The notes under the pieces: model-generated
What the model saw: the letters and a program-made list of their open reading frames with translations, nothing else
Database searches by the model: none
What the model was told of the DNA's origin: nothing
Assembly: GCF_000687715.1 (NCBI RefSeq)
Contig: NZ_JHXD01000003.1
Span: forward strand, 124,001 to 188,000
Origin: Xylanibacter ruminicola Ga6B6
GTDB taxonomy: Bacteria; Bacteroidota; Bacteroidia; Bacteroidales; Bacteroidaceae
Length of the DNA: 64,000 bases
Direction: 5' to 3'
In this document: in pieces, positions 45,781-54,137 of the stretch
How the letters are laid out: the number at the start of each line of letters is the position of its first letter
How positions within the stretch are numbered: position 1 is the first letter of the stretch
Translations under genes and position numbers: made by a program

Positions 45781-45880
45781 AAAAAGTAAAAAGGAAAAGA
45801 AGTAAAAGGGTAAAAGTTATTAATGATTTCTTAATTTATCACTTTTTTACTTTTCTACCCTTTTACTTTTTTACCTTTTG
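45781..45880 (-). repeat. Inverted octamer arrays, possible terminator of the efflux operon
   Basis: The left arm has octamers starting at 45786, 45794, 45802 and 45810 (GTAAAAAG, GAAAAGAA, GTAAAAGG, GTAAAAGT). The right arm has complements at 45843, 45851, 45859 and 45867 (TTTTTTAC, TTTTCTAC, CCTTTTAC, TTTTTTAC). A 25-base AT-rich spacer lies between. The minus-strand RNA would form an imperfect stem of about 32 bp followed by a T-run, so it may terminate the lytTR transcript. Confidence 0.7.
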
Positions 45881-45899
45881 TAAAACGCAGTTTGCAATC

Positions 45900-46610
45900 T
45901 TACACCAGCGTATGCTCGTCGAAGTATCGCTGAACCTCCTCCTTATAGTTGTCGGAGATAGGAATCATCACCTCGTCGAACACGATGCGGAACTTATCAA
46001 CGAGTGGTGTCTCCTTCATATGTACGATGAATGAACGGTGGGTACGAAGGAACTCTGGCTTGGGCAGATATTCCTCGAGTTTCTTCATCGACATCAGCGA
46101 CATTACCTTGTCGCCGTTCTTCAGGTAGAAACGTACGTAGTCCTTCAATCCCTCAACATACAGAATATCGTCGAGGTTCACACGCTGCAGCTTGTAGTCG
46201 CTCTTTACGAACATAAAGCGGTCGCGGCGGTAAACATCCTGACGCAAGGCAACGGTAAACCACTCAATGGCTTTGTCGGTAGCCTTAATGAAGTCGTCGT
46301 ACGAAATGGGTTTCAGCAGATAATCCAAACCATTTACCTTAAAGCCCTCGATAGCATACTGAGGGAATGCTGTGGTAAAGATTACCTTTGTATCTTTTGG
46401 GAGAATCTTGGCAAACTCGATGCCTGACAGTTCGGGCATCTGAATGTCTAAGAACAACAGCTGTACGGGGTTTTCACGAAGATCCTTCATGGCCTGTACG
46501 GCACTGTTGTAAGTTCCCTGCAGACTCAGGTAAGGAGTCTTTTTGGCGTAGCTCTCAAGCAGACCTGCTGCCAGAGGCTCATCGTCGATGATAGCACAAG
46601 TAATTGTCAT
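45900..46610 (-). CDS. LytTR-family response regulator
   Basis: A 236-residue regulator. The receiver domain (1-120) has acidic residues in IDDEP, the phospho-Asp in LFLDIQMPE and Lys in LLKPISY. The LytTR DNA-binding domain (about 135-236) includes YVEGLKDYVRFYL and LRTHRSFIVH. It overlaps the sensor kinase by four bases (ATGA), so the pair is coupled. It is the last gene of the efflux operon and probably regulates it. Confidence 0.93.
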   Translation of the reverse strand: MTITCAIIDDEPLAAGLLESYAKKTPYLSLQGTYNSAVQAMKDLRENPVQLLFLDIQMPELSGIEFAKILPKDTKVIFTTAFPQYAIEGFKVNGLDYLLKPISYDDFIKATDKAIEWFTVALRQDVYRRDRFMFVKSDYKLQRVNLDDILYVEGLKDYVRFYLKNGDKVMSLMSMKKLEEYLPKPEFLRTHRSFIVHMKETPLVDKFRIVFDEVMIPISDNYKEEVQRYFDEHTLV

Positions 46611-47629
46611 AACTGGATATGTATTGTTGATGTGTAAATATTTCCTTCTTTATTAACGCCCTTTTCCCAGGTGTAACGTCCGGGATAGGACAACTCTAAG
46701 CGGCGCTGCACCTGACTGAGACCGATGCCATGACCACTGCGGTCGTCGTGCGACTTGGGGTGGTTTGAGTTCTCAATCTGACAGGTGATGTCGTGTTCTG
46801 TGGCGGTAATGCTGATGTGTACAAAGCTGGGCTCAACAGGACTTACGCCATGTTTAAATGCATTCTCGATAAGCGAGATGAAGATAAGCGGTGCTACCTT
46901 AATACCAGGCAGAGCCACCTGTCGATGGAACGTAACATCCACGTTCTGCGACAAGCGGATCTTCATCAGCGCAATATAGTTCTCGATAAACTGCATCTCA
47001 TCCGTGAGCGTTACCTCGCGTTCCTGATTATCGTATAGCAGATGCCGCAGCATTTTTGACAGCTGTTGGATGGCATTCTGGGCGCGTGTCTGGTCGATAG
47101 CCGTGAGCGCATAGATGTTATTCAGTGTGTTGAGCAGGAAGTGAGGGTTGATCTGCGATCGCAAGTTTTTCAGCTCGCTCTGGATGCGTGCAGTCTCCGA
47201 CTCCTGCAGCTTCTGTTCGGCAGTTACCCATTTGCGTGCCAGGGCTAAAGCGGTAGAACCACCTGCGAAAATGCAGAAGTTCAGTCCCTCGCGCAGAATG
47301 TTGGTTACGTCGTTAATCGTGTCGTCGAAACGCTGGCGTACACCGAAGAGATCGTTGGTAAAATCGGTCCAGTAGTGAAGGGTGATACTGAATACCGAAA
47401 TCATTGCCAAGTTGATGAGCAGGTCGTAGCGATGCTTGCCTGCCACGAAGAGCTTGGGAGCCAGATACAGATAGTTGAGGTAGAACACTATCATCAGCAT
47501 TGCTGGCTGCATGCAGTACATCAGGTACTGCAAAAACTTGATTCCTGTGCCTCTCCAGAATGTAAGAGGCGACAGGAACATAAATGCCCAAAGGGCCACG
47601 TGGCATAGGCCTGCTAAATGTTTATTCAT
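46607..47629 (-). CDS. LytS-type sensor histidine kinase
   Basis: A 340-residue membrane kinase. Four or so hydrophobic helices fill residues 1-140. The His_kinase domain has the phospho-His in SQINPHFLLNTLNNIY, and the HATPase has LIENAFKHGVSP and GHGIGLSQVQRRL. No extracellular domain is visible, so it likely senses the membrane or a membrane-bound signal. Its first bases overlap the MacB-type permease gene by eight, which ties sensing to the efflux pump. Confidence 0.92.
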   Translation of the reverse strand: MNKHLAGLCHVALWAFMFLSPLTFWRGTGIKFLQYLMYCMQPAMLMIVFYLNYLYLAPKLFVAGKHRYDLLINLAMISVFSITLHYWTDFTNDLFGVRQRFDDTINDVTNILREGLNFCIFAGGSTALALARKWVTAEQKLQESETARIQSELKNLRSQINPHFLLNTLNNIYALTAIDQTRAQNAIQQLSKMLRHLLYDNQEREVTLTDEMQFIENYIALMKIRLSQNVDVTFHRQVALPGIKVAPLIFISLIENAFKHGVSPVEPSFVHISITATEHDITCQIENSNHPKSHDDRSGHGIGLSQVQRRLELSYPGRYTWEKGVNKEGNIYTSTIHIQL

Positions 47630-48839
47630 GTCTTATAGCTTCTATAGGATCCATATTTGCTGCTTTCTGTGCAGGAATGTAACCGAATAGTACACCGATA
47701 AACACGCATACCAGGAACGATACGTAGATACTCCAGGCGGGTACGCTTGATGGCATGCCGAACGATGCTAAGAACGTGCTGGCGCCAACGCCCACTATCA
47801 CGCCTATCAGTCCGCCTGTAAAGGATATCAGCACACTCTCTATCAGGAACTGTAGCGATATAACGGGACCGGTAGCACCTACCGCCATGCGCAGTCCAAT
47901 CTCCTTGGTGCGCTCGGTTACACTTACCAGCATAATGTTCATAATACCAATACCAGCTACCAACAGCGAGAAGGCTGCAGCCACTACCAGAATGATGGTA
48001 ACGGTGTCCATCGTACTCGACATGGTCTCCATCATCTCGGCCTGCGAACGGATGGTAAAGTCGTCGTCGGCATCCTCCTTCAGCTTGTGGTTGTCGCGTA
48101 GTATCTGTGTGAGCTCCTCGATGGCAGCATCACTCAGCTCCTCGGTTACAGCCGAGCAGACAATACTTGAGAAATAGGTCTGGGCAGCAATACGCTTCAT
48201 CACTGTGGTGTAGGGAGCGATAATCACGTTGTCCTGGTCCATACCCCACGAGTTGTAGCCCTTTGATTTCAGTACGCCCACAATACGCATGGGGATACTC
48301 TTGAAGCGGATGGTTTTACCGATACATTCGGCACCTTCGCCAAACAGCTCCTTAACGATGGTAGCACCAACCACGCACACCTTCGAGGCTTTTTTGATGT
48401 CCTCCTCAGTAAAACATTCGCCTTCTTCGATAGTCCATAGTCGGATGTCCAGATAATCTATCGATTCGCCATACATCGAGGCGTTGGTGTTCTTGCTGCC
48501 ATAGATGGCCTGACCGCTGGCTGTTACCTCGGGCGATACCTTGGTAACAAAACGCTTCTCACGAACAATACGCTCGTAGTCGGCCATCTTCAGCGTCTGC
48601 ATGCTCGACGGATCCTGTCGCACACCACCTCGCATATCGGCACCAGGACGGATTGTCAGCAGGTTGGTACCCATTGTCGAGAGTTCGGCACGAATGCTCT
48701 CTTTCGAGCCCTGACCGATGCTCATCATAATAATCACCGCTGCCACGCCGATGATGATACCCAGCATCGACAGGAACGAGCGCATCTTATTATTCGCTAC
48801 GGCCTTCAGACTTACTTTGAACAGATTCAGTATATTCAT
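47622..48839 (-). CDS. MacB-type ABC transporter permease
   Basis: A 405-residue permease of the MacB/FtsX type. One N-terminal membrane helix (about 18-40), a large periplasmic domain (about 45-280), then three helices at the C-terminus with the typical GIMNIMLVSVTERTKEIG. In E. coli MacB the ATPase is fused; here it is the separate upstream gene. It works with the MacA-like adaptor and TolC-like channel to export toxic or signalling molecules from the periplasm. Confidence 0.93.
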   Translation of the reverse strand: MNILNLFKVSLKAVANNKMRSFLSMLGIIIGVAAVIIMMSIGQGSKESIRAELSTMGTNLLTIRPGADMRGGVRQDPSSMQTLKMADYERIVREKRFVTKVSPEVTASGQAIYGSKNTNASMYGESIDYLDIRLWTIEEGECFTEEDIKKASKVCVVGATIVKELFGEGAECIGKTIRFKSIPMRIVGVLKSKGYNSWGMDQDNVIIAPYTTVMKRIAAQTYFSSIVCSAVTEELSDAAIEELTQILRDNHKLKEDADDDFTIRSQAEMMETMSSTMDTVTIILVVAAAFSLLVAGIGIMNIMLVSVTERTKEIGLRMAVGATGPVISLQFLIESVLISFTGGLIGVIVGVGASTFLASFGMPSSVPAWSIYVSFLVCVFIGVLFGYIPAQKAANMDPIEAIRHE

Positions 48840-48848
48840 TAATACTTA

Positions 48849-48883
48849 ATTTTCAATTATCAATTTTCAGTTGTCAATTCTCA
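48849..48883 (-). repeat. Heptamer array in the ATPase-permease spacer
   Basis: Five 7-bp units (ATTTTCA, ATTATCA, ATTTTCA, GTTGTCA, ATTCTCA) run from 48849 to 48883; the last overlaps the ATPase stop codon. On the transcribed strand the unit reads TGANAAT, which places TGA stops in all three frames. Confidence 0.8.
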
Positions 48884-49636
48884 ATCATCCTGCGGAGCAG
48901 GCAACTGTGCCAGTGCCTCGGCTGCCGACTTGATATTGGTATTGATGGTATCCTCGCGAATCTTGCCATCGCGCAGGTTGATATTGCGACTAGCATACTC
49001 GGCAATCTCAGGGTTGTGGGTCACAAAGATAATAGTGTGGCCCTGCTTGTAGAGCTCCTGGAACAGTACCAGCATCTCGAACGATGTACGTGTATCAAGG
49101 TTACCTGTTGCCTCGTCGGCCAGCAGCACAGCAGGATCGTTAACCAGCGCACGGGCAATGGCTACACGCTGCATCTGACCTCCTGACATCTGATTCGACT
49201 TGTGATACATACGGTCTTCAAGTCCTACTGCCTTCAGGGCTTCCATAGCTTTGCGACGACGCTCCGAGGCCGAAATCTCCGAATTGTACATCAGGGGCAG
49301 TTCCACATTCTCCAAAGCTGTGGTCTTGGCCAGCAGATTGTAATTCTGGAACACAAAGCCAATCTTGCGGTTGCGCAGCTTGGCACGCTGAATCTTCGAC
49401 ATGGTGCGAACAGCCACGCCATCTAGCAGATATTCGCCGCTAGTAGGGGTGTCGAGACAGCCCAACTGGTTAAGCAGTGTACTTTTACCAGAGCCCGATG
49501 TGCCTTGTATGGTAACAAACTCGCCCTCGTAAATCTTGAACGAGACACCTCGCAAGGCCTTCACCGTTTCACTGCCCACCTGGAAGTAGCGCTTTACGTT
49601 CTGCAGTTCAATAACTACTTTCTTCTCTTCTTCCAT
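48881..49636 (-). CDS. MacB-type ABC transporter ATPase
   Basis: A 251-residue ABC ATPase. Walker A is GTSGSGKSTLLN near 41, the Q-loop is FVFQNYNLL, the signature is MSGGQMQRVAIARA, and Walker B is VLLADEATGNLD; the H-loop is FVTHNPE. It powers the adjacent permease. A heptamer-filled 41-base spacer separates it from the permease gene, and the MacA-like gene ends five bases before its start. Confidence 0.95.
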   Translation of the reverse strand: MEEEKKVVIELQNVKRYFQVGSETVKALRGVSFKIYEGEFVTIQGTSGSGKSTLLNQLGCLDTPTSGEYLLDGVAVRTMSKIQRAKLRNRKIGFVFQNYNLLAKTTALENVELPLMYNSEISASERRRKAMEALKAVGLEDRMYHKSNQMSGGQMQRVAIARALVNDPAVLLADEATGNLDTRTSFEMLVLFQELYKQGHTIIFVTHNPEIAEYASRNINLRDGKIREDTINTNIKSAAEALAQLPAPQDD

Positions 49637-49641
49637 AATGC

Positions 49642-50871
49642 TTATCTTTGTGGTGCACCACCGCCAGCTTGTCCGCCTTGCTTGTTATTGTTGTTATTTC
49701 TGTTTCTACCTGGACGTGGCATGAATGGGTTGCCAGCCTGCTGCTGTTCAGCCTCGGCTGCTCCGCCACTGATGTTAAAGTCGGTTAGGATCTCTGTGCC
49801 AACCTTCATGCCGCCAATAATCTCGGTCATGATACCGTTGCTGGTACCAACTTCAACCTTATGAGCCTTGAATACTGTGCCTTCCTTGGTCCACAGCTTG
49901 TGGTCGCCTTCGCAATCCTCGATGGTCTCACCCTTCTGCAGTAATGCCTCGTTGGGATGGAATCGCAAAGCCTTAGAAGGAACGGCCAGTACGTCGTTCT
50001 TCTCCAAAGTAAAGATGGTTACGTTGGCTGTCAAGCCTGGTTTCAACTTCAGGTCGTTGTTGGGGGCCGAAATCACTACCTCGTAGGTTACCACATTGCT
50101 CTCGGTGGTGGCCTGCTGACGAACCTGTGTTACACGACCCTCGAACTGATCGTCGGGGAAAGCATCTACGGTAAAGCTTACACGCTGTCCCTCCTTAACG
50201 CCGCCTATGTCGGCCTCGTCGATATCGGCAATCACACGCATGTCGGTCAGGTCCTGAGCAATCACAAACAGCTCTGGGGTGTTGAACGAGGCGGCTACGG
50301 TCTGACCCTCTTCAACCGATTTCGACAGGATGACACCATCGATAGGCGATGTGATAGTGGCATAGCCCAGGTTGGTCTGAGCCTTCTGTACGCTCTCCTT
50401 CGATGTATTTACCTGCTCCTTTGCCTGCAGATACTGCAAACGGGCGCTTTCATACTCATCGGCGCTTACCAGTCCCTTGTTGTACAGTTCCTTATACCTA
50501 TTATAATTACTCAGCTGGTAGTTCAGCGAGCTCTGGGCACTGCTCAGGTTAGCCTTGGTGGTGTTAAGTTCGCTAATCAGGTTGGTGCGGTCCAGTTCGG
50601 CAATCACCTGTCCCTTCTTTACCACGCTGTTGTAATCTACATACAGATGACTTACAATACCACTCACCTGGGTACCAACGGTTACGCTGGTTACTGGCTC
50701 GATGGTTCCAGTAGCTGTAATGCTGGTCTGGATATTTGTTTTCTCTACCTTTGCGGTATCAAAGCTAATCTTCTCTTCTTTCTTGCCGCCTGTGCATTTT
50801 ACCAGGGCAAAAATTACGATAACGGCTACAACGCCGATACCAATCCATCCTTTCTTACCGATCTTTTTCAT
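49642..50871 (-). CDS. MacA-like periplasmic adaptor (RND/HlyD family)
   Basis: A 409-residue adaptor joining the inner-membrane transporter to the TolC-like channel. An N-terminal anchor helix (about 9-24) is followed by a lipoyl half-motif (VTVGTQVSGIVSHLYV), a long coiled-coil hairpin (about 85-165), the second lipoyl half (ITSPIDGVILSKSVEEGQ), and beta-barrel and membrane-proximal domains. The tail is unusual: an Asn, Gly and Gln-rich stretch after PRPGRN. The ATG at 50871 fits the anchor helix. Confidence 0.93.
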   Translation of the reverse strand: MKKIGKKGWIGIGVVAVIVIFALVKCTGGKKEEKISFDTAKVEKTNIQTSITATGTIEPVTSVTVGTQVSGIVSHLYVDYNSVVKKGQVIAELDRTNLISELNTTKANLSSAQSSLNYQLSNYNRYKELYNKGLVSADEYESARLQYLQAKEQVNTSKESVQKAQTNLGYATITSPIDGVILSKSVEEGQTVAASFNTPELFVIAQDLTDMRVIADIDEADIGGVKEGQRVSFTVDAFPDDQFEGRVTQVRQQATTESNVVTYEVVISAPNNDLKLKPGLTANVTIFTLEKNDVLAVPSKALRFHPNEALLQKGETIEDCEGDHKLWTKEGTVFKAHKVEVGTSNGIMTEIIGGMKVGTEILTDFNISGGAAEAEQQQAGNPFMPRPGRNRNNNNNKQGGQAGGGAPQR

Positions 50872-50872
50872 A

Positions 50873-50907
50873 TCTCTCAATTATCAATTGTCAATTATCA
50901 ATTCTTA
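50873..50907 (-). repeat. Heptamer array in the TolC-MacA spacer
   Basis: Five 7-bp units (TCTCTCA, ATTATCA, ATTGTCA, ATTATCA, ATTCTTA) fill the whole space between the adaptor start and the channel gene's stop codon, which the last unit overlaps. It is the same unit type as at 48849. Confidence 0.8.
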
Positions 50908-52245
50908 CATCTCTCCCGTTTCGTAGAACTTCAGCATCTGCTGGTTGTAGATGGTCTGATACTTCGACTGCAACTGGTTCTGCTGAGCCGAGAGCAGGTT
51001 GTCCTTACCAGTCATCAGTTCCACGATGTTCTTCAGTCCCAGACGGAACTGCTCCTGCAGCAGATCGAAACTCTGCTGCTCGCTCTCAACGGTAGCGCAA
51101 GCGGCCTTGTACTTCTGCTGGTTGGTTTGAGCATTCAGCCAGTACTCCTGAATGGTAGAGTAGAGGGTTTTCTGCTGATCCAGCAGGTCGAGCTGTGCCG
51201 ACAACTGCTGTATCTTGGCCTTGTTTACCGAAGTTTTGGTAGATCTGCCATCAAAGATGGGTACACTTACCGAAACACCTGCCATCGCATCAAAGTTGGT
51301 CTTCATCTGTTTGCCCCAGCCGTTCGAACTCAGCGAGTTGGTGCTGGTGCCAAAGCTACCTGTCATGCTAACGGTGGGAAGCCACCCGGCTTTTGCTACC
51401 GAGAGGTTTACGTCGCTGCTCTTGATGGCTAACTTAGAGCGCTCAATCTCAGGACGGTTCAGTAGTGCCTGCTCGTAAACACCCTGTAGGGTGGGCACCT
51501 CTTTCAGTACCATCGTGTCGGTAATCTCAGGGATAGCCACGTCAAAATCTGTCTCGTCGGTAATCTCCAACAACTGCTTAAGCTGCAGTTTGTAGTTCAA
51601 TAGCTGACTGCGAGTCTCTACAATGTTATACTCGTCGGTGGCTCGCTGGGCACTCAGCTGGGCCAGGTCGGCCTTGCTCATCTTACCCACGTTTACCATC
51701 TCCTGTCCGCGCTCCTCGTTTTTCTTAGCGGTTTCCAGCATCTGCTCGTTCACCTTCACGTTCTCATCCAGATACAGAATCTGGGTGTAAAGCTGGGCAA
51801 TACGCTCCTGAATGCTGTTGGCCGTTTCCTTGCTTTGCAGTTCGGCTTCGTCTTCGGTTATCTTGCTTAACTTGATGTTATTGGTATTCCGGTTGCCGTT
51901 CCAAACCGTCCATTGGGCGTTAACGGCATACGAACCATTATAATACGTCTTGTCAACCTTGGTGTTTACCATGCCATTGGTAACAGTTGATACACCCGAA
52001 TCCTTCCAGGGCTGGTAACCCACGCTCTGGTTGGTAGATGCGTTCAGAGTAGGCAGTAATGCAGCCTTCGAACCCTTCAGGTCTTCGGTTGCACTCTGCT
52101 TCTGCAGTTTTGACTTCTGCAGAGTTATGTTGTTGGCCATGGCATAGTCGATACACTCCTGCATAGTCCATTTCTTCTGAGCTGATATTGTCAGCGTCAG
52201 CATCAACATACTTAATACAACTAATCCTTTTTTCATCCCAATCAT
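50905..52245 (-). CDS. TolC-like outer-membrane efflux channel
   Basis: A 446-residue outer-membrane efflux protein. The signal peptide (KKGLVVLSMLMLTLTISAQ) is followed by two repeated helical-hairpin and strand units, with ALLNRPEIERSKLAIKSSDV and VSVPIFDGRSTKTSV as typical segments. It forms the exit duct for the MacAB-like pump encoded downstream in the same operon. The ATG at 52245 is used; the ATG at 52236, three codons later, is as likely. Confidence 0.9.
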   Translation of the reverse strand: MIGMKKGLVVLSMLMLTLTISAQKKWTMQECIDYAMANNITLQKSKLQKQSATEDLKGSKAALLPTLNASTNQSVGYQPWKDSGVSTVTNGMVNTKVDKTYYNGSYAVNAQWTVWNGNRNTNNIKLSKITEDEAELQSKETANSIQERIAQLYTQILYLDENVKVNEQMLETAKKNEERGQEMVNVGKMSKADLAQLSAQRATDEYNIVETRSQLLNYKLQLKQLLEITDETDFDVAIPEITDTMVLKEVPTLQGVYEQALLNRPEIERSKLAIKSSDVNLSVAKAGWLPTVSMTGSFGTSTNSLSSNGWGKQMKTNFDAMAGVSVSVPIFDGRSTKTSVNKAKIQQLSAQLDLLDQQKTLYSTIQEYWLNAQTNQQKYKAACATVESEQQSFDLLQEQFRLGLKNIVELMTGKDNLLSAQQNQLQSKYQTIYNQQMLKFYETGEM

Positions 52246-52260
52246 ATTTGATTTCGTCGG

Positions 52261-52268
52261 CAAAGGTA
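52261..52268 (-). promoter_or_regulatory. -7 box of the efflux operon
   Basis: TACCTTTG on the minus strand, 15 bases before the ATG at 52245. It would drive tolC-macA-macB-permease-lytS-lytTR. Confidence 0.55.
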
Positions 52269-52301
52269 ATAAGTTTATCGATAACTTCCAAATAAAATAG
52301 A

Positions 52302-52338
52302 CAAAAAATTGACGGTTAATAGAATTTAGCCGTCAATT
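52302..52338 (-). terminator. Intrinsic terminator of the TPR/HTH regulator gene
   Basis: AATTGACGG (52307-52315) pairs with CCGTCAATT (52330-52338), extended inward by TTAA with TTAG through a wobble. On the minus strand it is followed by a run of T. It lies 48 bases after the regulator stop and just before the efflux promoter. Confidence 0.75.
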
Positions 52339-52385
52339 AGTGGATTATTTCAATATTTTTATAATATTTTGTTAACTCCAAGATG

Positions 52386-54059
52386 CTATTGTATGTTACC
52401 TAACTGCTTGATACGCCGTTCGAAACTCTCTCGATTGTCTAACGCACCGTTCTTGATACGCGCACGATAATTATATATGGTATTTACGCTGTAATGCAGA
52501 AATTCGGCAATCTTCGACGAGTCTTCGATTCCCAGTCGTATCAGGGCGAAAATTCTTATTTCTGTGGTCAGTCGGTTCTCCTCCTTGGGGTGTACCTGCA
52601 TATCGTCCTGTAGCAGGGCGTTAAAGTCGTTCACGAAATTGGGGAACAGGTGCAGAAATACCGAGTCGAAGTTCTGATACAGCTCTTCCAACTCTTTCTC
52701 CTTGAGTTCGGTAGATTTCGACATACGGAACAGATCCTCCAACTCCTTGTTCTTCATCTTCTTGTTCACCATCTTTCGATAGTCGTCCAATTTGTCGATA
52801 TACTGCGAACACAGACTCATGAATCGTCCGATGTACTCCTCTTTTACGCGGTTACTCTCGGATAATTGAGAGTTGAGAGATGATAATTGAGAGTTAAGTG
52901 TTGACAACTCTTCGGTTTGGGTGGCTAACTGACTGTTGGCTGTGGCCAGTTCGTCGTTCTTGCCTTTCAGTGCCATACGGGCAGCGTCCAACTGCAGGTT
53001 GCGGCGACGCAGGAAGAACAGTACGCCTAACAGCAGTAAAAGCAACAAGCTGATGGCTACCAACAGCATGCGAAGCTGGTTGGTGGTGTGCTCGCTCTTG
53101 GTTTTGTAGTTTTTGGCAATCGTAGTCAGAAGCGGTGCTATCTGCCAGTTGCGTTGGCGCGATCCGTAGCGGTTGGCACAGTCGCTGGTAAAACTGATGT
53201 AGCTCGATGCCTTGTCGATATCGCCATTCAGCATCAGCTCGTTGGCCAGTTCCCACATCGATCCCTGGTCCATGGCGGCATTACGTATATCGGCCAATAC
53301 CGATTCTACCAGCCAGTGCATCATCTGGGGCTTGTCGCCTCTCAATTTATATTCTATATAACGGTATAGAGCCACCATTGCGTAGGGGTGACTGCCTGGC
53401 TCAACGGTTTTCAACCATTCGTCGTTTATGCGCATGCCCTTCTCCAGGTCGCCTTCGCCCTGTGCCTCCTGTTCCAGTCGCAAAAAACGGGTTTCGTAGG
53501 TTGGTGGCAGTATGGCCATCATCAACTGCTTATAGTAGTCGGCTTTGGCTTGGTAGGTCTGCTTCATGTGTGCCAATCGGGTGTAGTAGGCCAGTTCGCT
53601 ATATACATTATTATATGCCTCGTAGTAAATGCCCAACGAGAGCGTGTCGATTCCCACGGGATGTATCGAGTCGAGTGTGTTCAGTGCCTCATCGTACATA
53701 CCGATGTTCGAACATCTGATAGCCATCAGCGCACGGCATTTTACGGCACCCGATGCATCGCCCAACTGGTCGGCCAGTTTAATACACTCCGTCAGGTGGT
53801 ACATGGCCGAATCACTTACAAAAGCGCGGTACAGCTCGTAAAGCTGAAAGTTTATCTGATATTTGTTCCTGGGTGTTGTTTCGAATGCCAGGGCCCTTTT
53901 GGTCTCGCTGATTTTCTTTTCGTGTGCTGCCACATAGTCGGCAGAGTGGGCTATAGCATGGTCAATCTGCTGGCAGTAAGCCTCCAGATCCAGTTTCTCA
54001 TCGGCCAGCATCGTGTTGGTTATAGCCAGCAATAAGCATAGAAGTAGTTCTTTCCTCAT
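52386..54059 (-). CDS. SusR-like membrane TPR/HTH regulator, second copy
   Basis: A 557-residue paralogue of the regulator at 23890. It has a signal sequence (1-19), a periplasmic TPR-like region (to about 328), a membrane helix (LLVAISLLLLLLLGVLFFL), a coiled coil, then KEEYIGRFMSLC and a C-terminal HTH (IEDSSKIAEFLHYSVNTIYNYRARI). Part of the coiled coil (LSTLNSQLSSLNSQ) is encoded by a 7-bp DNA repeat. No PUL is adjacent; the nearest candidates for control are the efflux operon downstream or distant genes. The terminator at 52302 makes it a separate unit. Confidence 0.87.
   Translation of the reverse strand: MRKELLLCLLLAITNTMLADEKLDLEAYCQQIDHAIAHSADYVAAHEKKISETKRALAFETTPRNKYQINFQLYELYRAFVSDSAMYHLTECIKLADQLGDASGAVKCRALMAIRCSNIGMYDEALNTLDSIHPVGIDTLSLGIYYEAYNNVYSELAYYTRLAHMKQTYQAKADYYKQLMMAILPPTYETRFLRLEQEAQGEGDLEKGMRINDEWLKTVEPGSHPYAMVALYRYIEYKLRGDKPQMMHWLVESVLADIRNAAMDQGSMWELANELMLNGDIDKASSYISFTSDCANRYGSRQRNWQIAPLLTTIAKNYKTKSEHTTNQLRMLLVAISLLLLLLLGVLFFLRRRNLQLDAARMALKGKNDELATANSQLATQTEELSTLNSQLSSLNSQLSESNRVKEEYIGRFMSLCSQYIDKLDDYRKMVNKKMKNKELEDLFRMSKSTELKEKELEELYQNFDSVFLHLFPNFVNDFNALLQDDMQVHPKEENRLTTEIRIFALIRLGIEDSSKIAEFLHYSVNTIYNYRARIKNGALDNRESFERRIKQLGNIQ
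52861..52912 (-). repeat. Heptamer array inside the regulator coding sequence
   Basis: Seven consecutive 7-bp units of the TTNTCAA type (coding strand TTGTCAA, CACTTAA, CTCTCAA, TTATCAT, CTCTCAA, CTCTCAA, TTATCCG). Three units make 21 bases, which is one seven-residue coiled-coil turn. Confidence 0.8.
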
Positions 54060-54082
54060 CTTTTAGTTAATTGTTTCGGCTG

Positions 54083-54090
54083 CAAATATA
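54083..54090 (-). promoter_or_regulatory. -7 box of the second SusR-like gene
   Basis: TATATTTG on the minus strand, 23 bases before the start at 54059. Confidence 0.5.
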
Positions 54091-54137
54091 CCTATTTTTA
54101 TTTTAAAGACCAAGTAATTTGCTAAAAAAGTTTGTTC

